Source: Victivallales bacterium
GTDB taxonomy: Bacteria; Verrucomicrobiota; Lentisphaeria; Victivallales; JAUVCU01
Direction: 5' to 3'
Length of the DNA: 7,837 nt
Assembly (NCBI GenBank): GCA_029934175.1
Contig: JAOZMT010000026.1
Coordinates: 1-7,837, forward strand
Every line of letters starts with the position of its first letter. Within the stretch, counting starts at the first letter, position 1. A program made the translations under genes and the position numbers. A model generated the notes under the pieces. It saw nothing but the letters and a program-made list of their open reading frames with translations, was not told the origin of the DNA and searched no databases. Below are positions 1 through 5,880 of the stretch, piece after piece.

Positions 1-191
1 ATTGGATATTCAATTTTTTATATTTAGCTTTCACATACAGGCTGAGAGCATAGCTTGCAACTTATGGATTATTGGATTTTGGATTAATGGAAAGAAATCC
101 CATAATCCAACAATCCTAAAATGGTCTCATAATAAAATCCGTGACTCGTGTGCTTAGAGCCTAATTTTACAAATCAAAATAAATTTATGTG
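1..191. other. Non-coding region downstream of murF
   Basis: I see no coding frame, tRNA or promoter that I can support here. Apart from the inverted repeat at 66-116, there is a near palindrome ATTGGATATTCAAT at 1-14 that repeats the ATTGGAT word seen again at 71-77. The end of the operon transcript must fall here or further left. Confidence 0.4.
66..116. repeat. Intergenic inverted repeat built from GGATT / AATCC words
   Basis: The 191 bases between the left edge and murF hold no gene. Within them, 66-82 pairs with 100-116 as a 17-bp stem with two mismatches and a 17-nt loop. A shorter rival hairpin pairs 81-90 with 100-108 (9 bp, one bulge). GGATT starts at 66, 74 and 81, and AATCC ends at 100, 108 and 116, a near 8-nt periodicity in both arms. 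It lies about 75 nt past the murF stop. Neither strand has a T-run after the stem, so it is not a standard intrinsic terminator, although it could stabilise the 3' end or act as a REP-like element. Confidence 0.55.
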
Positions 192-1502
192 TTATTTGAT
201 TATTTTTTCTAACTTAATTCCTCTTGATGCTTTCAAAAAAACTATTGAATTTTTCTTTAGAAGTTTTTTCAACTCTAATCCTGCAAGTTCTGAATCAATA
301 AAATTGTTAATGCTTTGATTGGCTTTTCTCATCATCTTTCCTACTGTGAATATTTGCGATTTAGGCAATTTTTTTTGTAAATAATCTAATATTTCTTTAT
401 GATATTCTTCTGATTTTTCTCCTAATTCAAGCATATCTCCTAAAATCATTGTTATATTTTCTCCATTTGAAAATTCTGCAAACCAATCAATTGCAGCTCG
501 CATACTCTCTGGATTTGCATTATATGCATCATTTATCCATTTTATGCCATTAATCGTTTCTATTTTCATTCTCATTCCTGATATTTCAATATTCTTTAAA
601 AATGGAATGATAACATCAATATCAATCCCTAATTCTGCACAAATCGCAATTGCACAGGTCGCATTCAATGCTTGATGTTTCCCTGGTATATGCCATAACG
701 CTTTATGATTATTAACCTTAAATTCACTGGATTCTATATCACTTTTTATATATTCCATTTTCCAATCTGAATGTGAATCTTCGCCAAAAGTTACTATATT
801 TTCATTAGAAATATATTTTTTACAATTCCAAGGTAAAAATAATTTTGCATTTTTGTTTGCATACTTCATAATTGACAATTTTTCTTTTGCTATATTTTCT
901 ACTGTTCCAAAATTTTCAATATGTGAATGCCCTATGCTTGATATCATTGCAATATCAGGTTCTGCTATTTTACTTAAAATTTCAATCTCTCCTGGATGAT
1001 TTGTTCCCATCTCTATAATTGCATACTTGTGTGCTTTTGTTAAGCGTAATAAATTTTGTGGCACTCCAATATGATTATTTGTATTTGCTATAGTTGCACA
1101 AATCGCATTTTCTCCAAAAATAGAAGATAATATAGATTTCAAAATGTCTTTAGAACTTGTTTTTCCACAACTTCCTGTAATGCCTATTACTTGAGCTGAT
1201 AAACTTTTTCTATGTGCATTTGCTAAATTTTGATATGCCTCTAACGAATCCTTTACATATAAAATTGGAACATTATAAATGCCTTTGTGACTTTTATTTG
1301 CACAAATCGCAACTGCCCCATTTTTTATAGCTAAGTCTATGAAGTTATGTCCATCAAACTTATCTCCTTCTAACGCTAAAAACATTTTGCCTTTACAATC
1401 TTTACGAGAATCTGTTTCAATGCCTTGAACAAAAAGGAATTCTTGAGAATTACTCCATTCACCATCTGCACACTTCGCAGATATTTTTATTTTATTTTGC
1501 AT
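192..1502 (-). CDS. murF: UDP-N-acetylmuramoyl-tripeptide--D-alanyl-D-alanine ligase (MurF)
   Basis: MurF is the cytoplasmic ATP-dependent ligase that adds D-Ala-D-Ala to the UDP-MurNAc-tripeptide, the last soluble step of peptidoglycan precursor synthesis. The 436-residue protein has normal family length and all three Mur domains. The N-terminal substrate domain has TDSRK near 30-34 and FLALEGDKFDGHNF near 41-54. The ATPase domain has the P-loop GITGSCGKT at 107-115, MGTNHPGEI at 165-173, and IGHSHIENFG near 190-199 followed by AKEK (205-208), the expected site of the carbamylated lysine. The C-terminal domain has WINDAYNANPESM (322-334) and ILGDMLELG (353-361). The ATG lies 3 nt after the queA stop and has no Shine-Dalgarno, so it is probably translated by coupling. 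It is the last gene of the run. Five copies of the dispersed 13-bp word lie in it, giving AKCA (9-12), AICA (65-68), AICA (133-136) and ATCAIAICA (281-289). Identification is secure. Confidence 0.96.
   Translation of the reverse strand: MQNKIKISAKCADGEWSNSQEFLFVQGIETDSRKDCKGKMFLALEGDKFDGHNFIDLAIKNGAVAICANKSHKGIYNVPILYVKDSLEAYQNLANAHRKSLSAQVIGITGSCGKTSSKDILKSILSSIFGENAICATIANTNNHIGVPQNLLRLTKAHKYAIIEMGTNHPGEIEILSKIAEPDIAMISSIGHSHIENFGTVENIAKEKLSIMKYANKNAKLFLPWNCKKYISNENIVTFGEDSHSDWKMEYIKSDIESSEFKVNNHKALWHIPGKHQALNATCAIAICAELGIDIDVIIPFLKNIEISGMRMKIETINGIKWINDAYNANPESMRAAIDWFAEFSNGENITMILGDMLELGEKSEEYHKEILDYLQKKLPKSQIFTVGKMMRKANQSINNFIDSELAGLELKKLLKKNSIVFLKASRGIKLEKIIK
636..648 (+). repeat. Dispersed 13-bp word, copy 1 (TGCACAAATCGCA)
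   Basis: Perfect copy of TGCACANNTCGCA in murF. Read in the gene direction it gives GCG ATT TGT GCA, Ala-Ile-Cys-Ala. It sits 2 nt from copy 2, in the same orientation. Confidence 0.85.
651..663 (+). repeat. Dispersed 13-bp word, copy 2 (TGCACAGGTCGCA)
   Basis: Perfect at the 11 fixed positions, in murF, encoding Ala-Thr-Cys-Ala. Copies 1 and 2 start 15 bp apart as a direct repeat. Confidence 0.85.
1095..1107 (+). repeat. Dispersed 13-bp word, copy 3 (TGCACAAATCGCA)
   Basis: Perfect copy in murF, encoding Ala-Ile-Cys-Ala at residues 133-136. Confidence 0.85.
1299..1311 (+). repeat. Dispersed 13-bp word, copy 4 (TGCACAAATCGCA)
   Basis: Perfect copy in murF, encoding Ala-Ile-Cys-Ala at residues 65-68. 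Confidence 0.85.
1467..1479 (+). repeat. Dispersed 13-bp word, copy 5 (TGCACACTTCGCA)
   Basis: Perfect at the fixed positions, near the murF start, encoding Ala-Lys-Cys-Ala. Its flanks match those of copy 6 so that 1465-1485 and 1822-1842 are identical. Confidence 0.85.
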
Positions 1503-1505
1503 AAC

Positions 1506-2570
1506 TTATACGATTAACATACAATCGCCATAACTATAAAACTTATATTCATTATCTATCGCTTTTTGATACGCCTCCATTACAAATTCTTGACCAGCAA
1601 AGGCAGATATTAACATCAACAATGTGCTTTTAGGCAGATGAAAATTTGTTAATAAACCATCAGTTATTTTAGGTGTATAAGGAGGATAAATAAAAATATC
1701 AGTGCTTCCAGTTTTAGGGTATATAATCCCTTCTGAATCCGAGCATGTCTCAAGAACTCTAACCGCAGTCGTTCCAATCGCAATAACTCTTTTTCCTTTT
1801 GTCCGTGTTTCATTAATTAATTCTGCACACTTCGCAGATATTATGAAATCTTCTGAGTGCATTTTATGATCTGTAATAGTATCAACTGAAACAGGTAAAA
1901 ATGTCCCAGGTCCTACATGCAGAGTTACTTCAGCTGTATTAATTCCTTTTTTTATAAAATCATCTAATATTTCTTTTGTAAAATGCAAACCTGCTGTTGG
2001 AGCTGCTACTGCTCCATATTCTTTTGCATACACAGTCTGATACCTATCTTTATCAAAACTTGTATCACTTCTTTTTATATATGGAGGTAACGGGATATGT
2101 CCGTGAGTATCTTGAATAGCCAAAACATCTGGCATATTAAATTTTATAATATAAGTTCCATCTAATTTTTTTTCAATAACTTCATAATAATAATATTTTT
2201 CACTCAACTCATCAGCTATATTTAATAAATAAACAATAGTTCCGACCTTAACTCGCTTTCCAGGTTTTAGAAAACATTGCCATTGAGAATCAGCTAAAGG
2301 ACAAATAAGTAAGGCTTCAATTTTAGCCCCTATTCCCTGCCCGTCTTTAGCTTCTTTTCTGCCAAACATTCTAGCGTTTATGACCTTTGTATTATTAAAA
2401 ACAACACAATCCCCTTCGGCTAAATAATTTGATATATTTGCGAAATACTCTAGTTTTATTTCTTGATTTTCACGGTCTAGAATTAACATTCTCGACGCTC
2501 CTCGTTTGTCTGATGGCTTTTGTGCTATCAAACTTTCAGGTAAATTATAATTAAATTCTTCTGTTTTCAT
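1506..2570 (-). CDS. queA: S-adenosylmethionine:tRNA ribosyltransferase-isomerase (QueA)
   Basis: QueA transfers and isomerises the ribosyl part of SAM onto preQ1 at the tRNA wobble position, giving epoxyqueuosine. The 354-residue protein is full length. Family blocks visible in order are LIAQKP..RGASRMLIL (14-31), GDCVVFNNTKVINAR (53-67), GHIPLPPYIKR (157-167), YQTVYA..YGAVAAPTAGLHFT (177-198), LHVGPGTFLPV (217-227), HKMHSEDF (235-242), GTTAVRVLE (266-274), DIFIYPPY (291-298), TNFHLPKSTLLMLISAFAG (308-326) and FYSYGDCML (344-352). I start it at the ATG at 2568-2570, giving MKTEEFNYNLPESLIAQ, the usual QueA N-terminus. The frame stays open to 2633, but that would add 21 unconserved residues and overlap trmB by 62 nt. 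There is one spacer base after the trmB stop and no obvious Shine-Dalgarno, suggesting translational coupling. One copy of the dispersed 13-bp word encodes AKCA at 246-249. Confidence 0.96.
   Translation of the reverse strand: MKTEEFNYNLPESLIAQKPSDKRGASRMLILDRENQEIKLEYFANISNYLAEGDCVVFNNTKVINARMFGRKEAKDGQGIGAKIEALLICPLADSQWQCFLKPGKRVKVGTIVYLLNIADELSEKYYYYEVIEKKLDGTYIIKFNMPDVLAIQDTHGHIPLPPYIKRSDTSFDKDRYQTVYAKEYGAVAAPTAGLHFTKEILDDFIKKGINTAEVTLHVGPGTFLPVSVDTITDHKMHSEDFIISAKCAELINETRTKGKRVIAIGTTAVRVLETCSDSEGIIYPKTGSTDIFIYPPYTPKITDGLLTNFHLPKSTLLMLISAFAGQEFVMEAYQKAIDNEYKFYSYGDCMLIV
1824..1836 (+). repeat. Dispersed 13-bp word, copy 6 (TGCACACTTCGCA)
   Basis: Perfect at the fixed positions, in queA, encoding Ala-Lys-Cys-Ala. 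It has the same spacer bases as copy 5. Confidence 0.85.
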
Positions 2571-2571
2571 A

Positions 2572-3174
2572 TTATTGCTTAGTCCAGTTAGTGTGATTAA
2601 CTTCTTTTCCTTTAGAATTCCAACGAACTTCAAAGTCAGATTTTATATCTTTAATATCTGACAATCTCTCATTTTCTTGTTTAAATAAAGGAGTCTTTTC
2701 TAAAAGCCCTATCACTATTTCATTATAATTCATATCATCTGTAGCAAAGTGAAACGAGCCATTTTTCTTTAAAACTCTATGGATATTTTCTAGGAAACTT
2801 GATGTCAATAATCTATTTCCTCTATGTCTATCTTTAGGCCAAGGATCAGGGCATAATATATGAACTCTATCAATTGATAAATCAGGGAAAATATACCCTA
2901 ATAACGCTTTAGCTTCTACCCTTAAAGGAATAATATTAGATATTTTTTCTCTTTTATTTCTTTTATGCAATTTTCGTATCCGCCCAATCATAACATCAGC
3001 TGCAAAAATTTGGCTATTTGGATAACGCTCTGCTAATTGTGTGGAGAAAGAACCTTTTCCACACCCTAGATCTAATTCTACGACATTGGGACTAAGTGAA
3101 ATATTTAACTCTGATAAAGTTTTATATTCTCCTGTTAATATTTCAATGCCAGCATCCTCTTCTTTTACTTTCAT
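2572..3174 (-). CDS. trmB: tRNA (guanine-N7-)-methyltransferase (TrmB)
   Basis: TrmB is the SAM-dependent enzyme that makes m7G46 in the tRNA variable loop. The 200-residue Rossmann-fold protein shows the SAM-binding motif ELDLGCGKG (33-41), the acidic residue after strand 2 in FAADV (57-61), the TrmB signature CPDPWPKDRH (108-117) with NRLL just after, ATDDMNY (144-150), and a C-terminal FEVRWNSKG segment resembling the usual T-x-Y/F-E-x-K tail. Cys108 stands where many homologues have Phe in the PDPWPK motif; this is a modest variation. The gene begins 6 nt after the ybbR stop. Its ATG has only a distant AAGGA about 15 nt upstream, so coupling to ybbR translation is likely. It contains no copy of the dispersed 13-bp word. 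Identification is secure. Confidence 0.94.
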   Translation of the reverse strand: MKVKEEDAGIEILTGEYKTLSELNISLSPNVVELDLGCGKGSFSTQLAERYPNSQIFAADVMIGRIRKLHKRNKREKISNIIPLRVEAKALLGYIFPDLSIDRVHILCPDPWPKDRHRGNRLLTSSFLENIHRVLKKNGSFHFATDDMNYNEIVIGLLEKTPLFKQENERLSDIKDIKSDFEVRWNSKGKEVNHTNWTKQ

Positions 3175-3180
3175 ATTATT

Positions 3181-4191
3181 TTATTCTATTCCTTGCTTTA
3201 CTATTATTTTCATCTTAACTGTTTTTGGAAAAACTGTTATAGTTACTGGATCTTTTTCAATTTTTACATTCTTTTTTTTAGACTTTTTTTTCTCATAGCT
3301 AGCTCCAAGTTGGGCATCTATAATTCCACTTTTTTTGATATTTAACAAATCAACAAATACCGATATATCCTCTCCTAAAAAAGCTTCAGTTTTCTTTCTT
3401 AAACCTTTTATTTGTGCTATAACTTCTATATTTTCATTCAGAAATACTGAATCAATATTATCTGGCTGCATAATCTTTATTTTTTCTTTTGGAATATTAA
3501 ATTCTCTTGTTTCATATTTAGTATATATTTCAACAGATGCATATACTTTATCACTACTTAAGGCTATGTTTTTATTTGTATTAAGTATATTTAACCAAGT
3601 TGTAAAACTTTCTATTTTATCCATAGAAATAGGTTCTGTAATAAGTTCATTTACCGCACTTACTTCTTTTTTTGGTCCCGTGATTTTAATAGATTCTGGC
3701 TGAATAGATATTTCAGAATCATATTTTGAGTCCAATTGACATTTTTTGTCCAATACATACCGTATATCTATATCTTTTGTGAGAATTTTATCTATATTTA
3801 TAATAATTTCATTAGGTTCAATTCCAATTATTTGGACTCCAGAAGGTTTCTTTATTATATCAATCTCTCTCAATTTTATACTAATAGGGTCTCCATTTGC
3901 ATATTGACTTTCTTTTATTATTTTTTTTATAACAAAATCTTTTGATGATAAGGTTGAAATTTTTCCCTTGCTTGCTTTTATTTTCAATGTAACTTTGTCA
4001 TTTGTATTAACATATAATCCTTTAGGGATTTCAAATTGAACTTGCAATTCATTTATTTCTCCATCAATTCCTAATTTATTATTAACTAGAAACCAAATTA
4101 ATGATGCAAATAATAAAGCTAAAAATTTTCTAAAAAAATCTTTTCTTATGATTTTAGGGATTAAATTCCATCTAGAAGTTTTATTCTTCAT
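3181..4191 (-). CDS. YbbR-domain membrane protein, CdaA regulator-like (CdaR)
   Basis: This is a membrane-anchored YbbR-family protein. In Firmicutes the YbbR protein CdaR is encoded next to cdaA, binds the cyclase in the membrane and modulates c-di-AMP synthesis; the same adjacency here suggests the same role. One hydrophobic segment follows a basic N-terminus (about 15 residues around LALLFASLIWFLV), then about 290 extracytoplasmic residues with repeated beta-rich YbbR modules. A characteristic module end is PESIKITGPKKEV followed by NELITEPISM. Two ATGs compete. The one at 4197 abuts a GGAGG with zero spacing, whereas the one at 4191 has GGAGG (4198-4202) six bases upstream. I therefore chose 4191 (336 residues, starting MKNKTSRW); the longer form adds only MK. 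The 5' end overlaps the 3' end of cdaA by 11 nt. The C-terminus is lysine-rich before a last beta strand. Confidence 0.88.
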   Translation of the reverse strand: MKNKTSRWNLIPKIIRKDFFRKFLALLFASLIWFLVNNKLGIDGEINELQVQFEIPKGLYVNTNDKVTLKIKASKGKISTLSSKDFVIKKIIKESQYANGDPISIKLREIDIIKKPSGVQIIGIEPNEIIINIDKILTKDIDIRYVLDKKCQLDSKYDSEISIQPESIKITGPKKEVSAVNELITEPISMDKIESFTTWLNILNTNKNIALSSDKVYASVEIYTKYETREFNIPKEKIKIMQPDNIDSVFLNENIEVIAQIKGLRKKTEAFLGEDISVFVDLLNIKKSGIIDAQLGASYEKKKSKKKNVKIEKDPVTITVFPKTVKMKIIVKQGIE

Positions 4192-5056
4192 TTTCATCCT
4201 CCATTAACTCTATGTTGTTATCTTTACTTTCTGATATATCAGATATAAATGTTTTGATAGACTCAGGTTCTTCCTCTGTAGCTTCTAACTTTTCTATTAA
4301 TTCGGATAATATTTTATCATAAGAAATATCCTGTTTAAACTCTTTATTAGATGCTATACTTATTTTACCAGTTTCTTCAGATACAATAACCGCAACAGCA
4401 TCAGTTTCTTCTGTTATACCAATCGCAGCTCTGTGCCTTGTTCCTATCGAACTATTTAAGTTTTTATCATTGGAAAGTGGTAAAATTGCATGAGCCGCAA
4501 CTATTTTGTTATTTCGGACAATTATAGCACCGTCATGTAAAGGGCTATTTGGGTAAAATATTGATTCTATAATATGTTTATTCAAAGTTGCATCAATGTG
4601 AACTGCATCATTGATAATAGACTGTATTCCGATTTTTCCTTCAAAAACAATCAATGCTCCGATTTTATTTTTAGACATATTTGTAAGAGCATGGACTAAT
4701 TCATTTAAGACCTCTTGTTTTCTTTGTTTTTTACTTGAAAACTGTGCACTCCCACTTCCTAAAAGAGCAAAACCTCTGCGTAATTCTGGTTGAAAAATAA
4801 CAATAAGAGCAACAACAAGAAACCCCCATAAACTCTCTAATAACCAAGTTATAACTTCTAAAGTCAATAAAGATGAAGTTAATGTTAAAATAGATAAAGA
4901 TATTATTATTCCAGCTAAAACAAAAAAACCTCTTGTGCCTCTTAAAAAATATAAAATATAATAAATCAGAATTGTTAAAATTCCAATTTCTAAACTAGGT
5001 TTCATATATTCAAAAAAGAACTCTGCTTGTTCTTTTATTGTAATTAAATATTCCAT
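4181..5056 (-). CDS. cdaA: Diadenylate cyclase CdaA (DacA), membrane-bound
   Basis: CdaA condenses two ATP into cyclic di-AMP, a second messenger that controls potassium and osmolyte transport and indirectly cell-wall stress in other bacteria. The 291-residue protein has three N-terminal transmembrane segments (about 22-38, 43-62 and 68-88), a linker beginning FQPELRRG, and the cytoplasmic DAC domain. Catalytic and ligand motifs are intact: DGA at 175-177 within SPLHDGAIIV and RHR at 207-209 within GTRHRAAIGITEETDA. The acidic tail (about 258-291, rich in Glu and Asp) is longer than the catalytic domain needs and may be flexible. The ATG shares one base with the folP stop (TAATG arrangement), and a GAGGT lies 8 nt upstream (5065-5069), so translation is probably both coupled and SD-driven. 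The downstream ybbR is its expected membrane partner. Only one degenerate resemblance to the dispersed 13-bp word occurs here (4736-4748). Confidence 0.95.
   Translation of the reverse strand: MEYLITIKEQAEFFFEYMKPSLEIGILTILIYYILYFLRGTRGFFVLAGIIISLSILTLTSSLLTLEVITWLLESLWGFLVVALIVIFQPELRRGFALLGSGSAQFSSKKQRKQEVLNELVHALTNMSKNKIGALIVFEGKIGIQSIINDAVHIDATLNKHIIESIFYPNSPLHDGAIIVRNNKIVAAHAILPLSNDKNLNSSIGTRHRAAIGITEETDAVAVIVSEETGKISIASNKEFKQDISYDKILSELIEKLEATEEEPESIKTFISDISESKDNNIELMEDENEE
4198..4202 (-). promoter_or_regulatory. Shine-Dalgarno that decides the ybbR start
   Basis: GGAGG on the minus strand, inside the 3' end of cdaA. It touches the ATG at 4197, which is too close, and stands 6 nt before the ATG at 4191, an optimal spacing. 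It therefore favours the inner start codon. Confidence 0.7.
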
Positions 5057-5859
5057 TATTTTTTACCTCGAATAGTTTCAAACATAGTCAGAGCTTCATT
5101 TACTTCTTTAACATTATGAACTCGTATAATATCTATATTTTGTGTAGCTAACCACATTGCAACTCCTATAGTTCCATTGTTTCTATCATTTGGCTTGTCT
5201 TTATTCAAAATTTCTCCTATAAATTTTTTATTTGAATGACCTATTAAAACTCTATATTTCATTTTTTGAAATTTTGCGATTTGTGCAAGTATTTCAATAT
5301 TTTGAGAAGTATTTTTAGAGAATCCTATACCTGGATCAATGATAATATTATCTCTTTTAACTCCTCTATTAATTGCACAAGTCGCAGATTTATTTAAAGA
5401 ATTACAAATATCTTCTATTAAATTATCGTATTTTAAATTATTTGCACTTTGCATAGTTTTAGAATTACCACGCATGTGCATAAGAACCAATTCTAAATCA
5501 TTTTTTGCGACAATATCTGCAATATTTTCATTAAAAGCTAATCCACTAATATCATTAATAATATTTACCCCTGAAAGAGCTGCGGCTTGTGCAACTTCAT
5601 ATTTTTTCGTATCTATACTAATTTTAATTTTTTTATCATTAGCACGAATTCCTTCAATTACAGGAATAACTCTATCAAGTTCCTCTTGTATTGAAACTTC
5701 ATCAGCTCCAGGTCGGCTAGATTCTCCTCCAATATCAATAATATCTGCTCCATCAAAAACCATTTGCCTTGCATATTCTATAGCTTTTTTAATTGATGTG
5801 TGTTTTCCGCCATCGCTAAATGAATCAGGGGTAACATTTAAAATTCCCATTATTTGCAT
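5056..5859 (-). CDS. folP: Dihydropteroate synthase (FolP)
   Basis: FolP joins 6-hydroxymethyl-dihydropterin pyrophosphate and p-aminobenzoate to make dihydropteroate in folate synthesis; it is the sulfonamide target. The TIM-barrel motifs are present in order: MGILNVTPDSFSDGG near the N-terminus, DIIDIGGESSRPGA, SIDT, INDISG, LMHMRG, IIDPGIGFSK, LIGHSNKKFIG and IIRVHNV. The usual SRK in the GxSRKSxIG loop reads SNK here, keeping the pterin/pABA-site lysine but replacing the arginine, and RVHD reads RVHN. I start at the ATG at 5857-5859 (267 residues, MQIMGILNVTPDSF), which matches the family. A TTG at 5866-5868 would add three residues and is possible; neither has a good Shine-Dalgarno. The gene lies 21 nt after the NusG-like stop and overlaps cdaA by one base. 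Two perfect and one near copy of the dispersed 13-bp word lie inside, encoding AQIA, ATCA and AQAA. Confidence 0.95.
   Translation of the reverse strand: MQIMGILNVTPDSFSDGGKHTSIKKAIEYARQMVFDGADIIDIGGESSRPGADEVSIQEELDRVIPVIEGIRANDKKIKISIDTKKYEVAQAAALSGVNIINDISGLAFNENIADIVAKNDLELVLMHMRGNSKTMQSANNLKYDNLIEDICNSLNKSATCAINRGVKRDNIIIDPGIGFSKNTSQNIEILAQIAKFQKMKYRVLIGHSNKKFIGEILNKDKPNDRNNGTIGVAMWLATQNIDIIRVHNVKEVNEALTMFETIRGKK
5065..5069 (-). promoter_or_regulatory. Shine-Dalgarno of cdaA
   Basis: GAGGT on the minus strand, 8 nt before the cdaA ATG and inside the last folP codons. It supports the chosen cdaA start, which also overlaps the folP stop by one base. Confidence 0.65.
5275..5287 (-). repeat. 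Dispersed 13-bp word, copy 7 (TGCACAAATCGCA)
   Basis: Perfect copy in folP in the opposite orientation to copies 1-6. Read with the gene it gives GCA CAA ATC GCA, Ala-Gln-Ile-Ala. Confidence 0.85.
5374..5386 (+). repeat. Dispersed 13-bp word, copy 8 (TGCACAAGTCGCA)
   Basis: Perfect at the fixed positions, in folP, encoding Ala-Thr-Cys-Ala. It faces copy 7 at a distance of 86 bp. Confidence 0.85.
5581..5593 (-). repeat. Dispersed 13-bp word, near copy (one mismatch)
   Basis: TGCACAAGCCGCA on the minus strand, in folP, encoding Ala-Gln-Ala-Ala. It has one mismatch at a fixed position, in the same codon phase as the perfect minus-strand copies. Confidence 0.55.
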
Positions 5860-5880
5860 AATTTTCAAGTATCCATAATT

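Noticed and set aside
66..116. Intrinsic terminator for the operon
   Set aside because: The stem is AT-rich and imperfect, and no T-run follows it on either strand.
355..367. Possible further copy of the 13-bp word in murF (TGCGATTTAGGCA)
   Set aside because: Two mismatches at fixed bases and a different codon phase from all the other copies; probably chance.
492..502. TGCAGCTCGCA in murF, like the word with 2 bp missing
   Set aside because: Spacing is wrong and the bases encode the conserved MRAA segment of MurF.
636..663. CRISPR-like array from the closely spaced repeats
   Set aside because: Repeats are 13 bp with a 2-bp gap, lie inside murF in frame, and there are no spacers or cas genes.
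2571..2633. Upstream extension of queA by 21 codons
   Set aside because: It lies inside trmB, adds unconserved residues, and the downstream ATG gives the standard QueA N-terminus.
4415..4427. AATCGCA-containing stretch in cdaA resembling the word
   Set aside because: Three mismatches, and it encodes part of the conserved RHRAAIGI region, so the protein sequence explains it.
4736..4748. Possible degenerate copy of the word in cdaA
   Set aside because: Two mismatches at fixed bases. It keeps the Ala-Gln phase but is too weak to count as a copy.
5339..5878. Plus-strand open frame of 179 codons opposite folP
   Set aside because: It is the antisense of a gene with every FolP motif; the predicted peptide has low-complexity Ile/Ser/Leu bias and no recognisable domain. 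The same holds for the shorter plus-strand frames at 3041-3298, 3335-3703, 3736-3945, 4611-4793, 6248-6439, 6536-6757 and 6754-7041.
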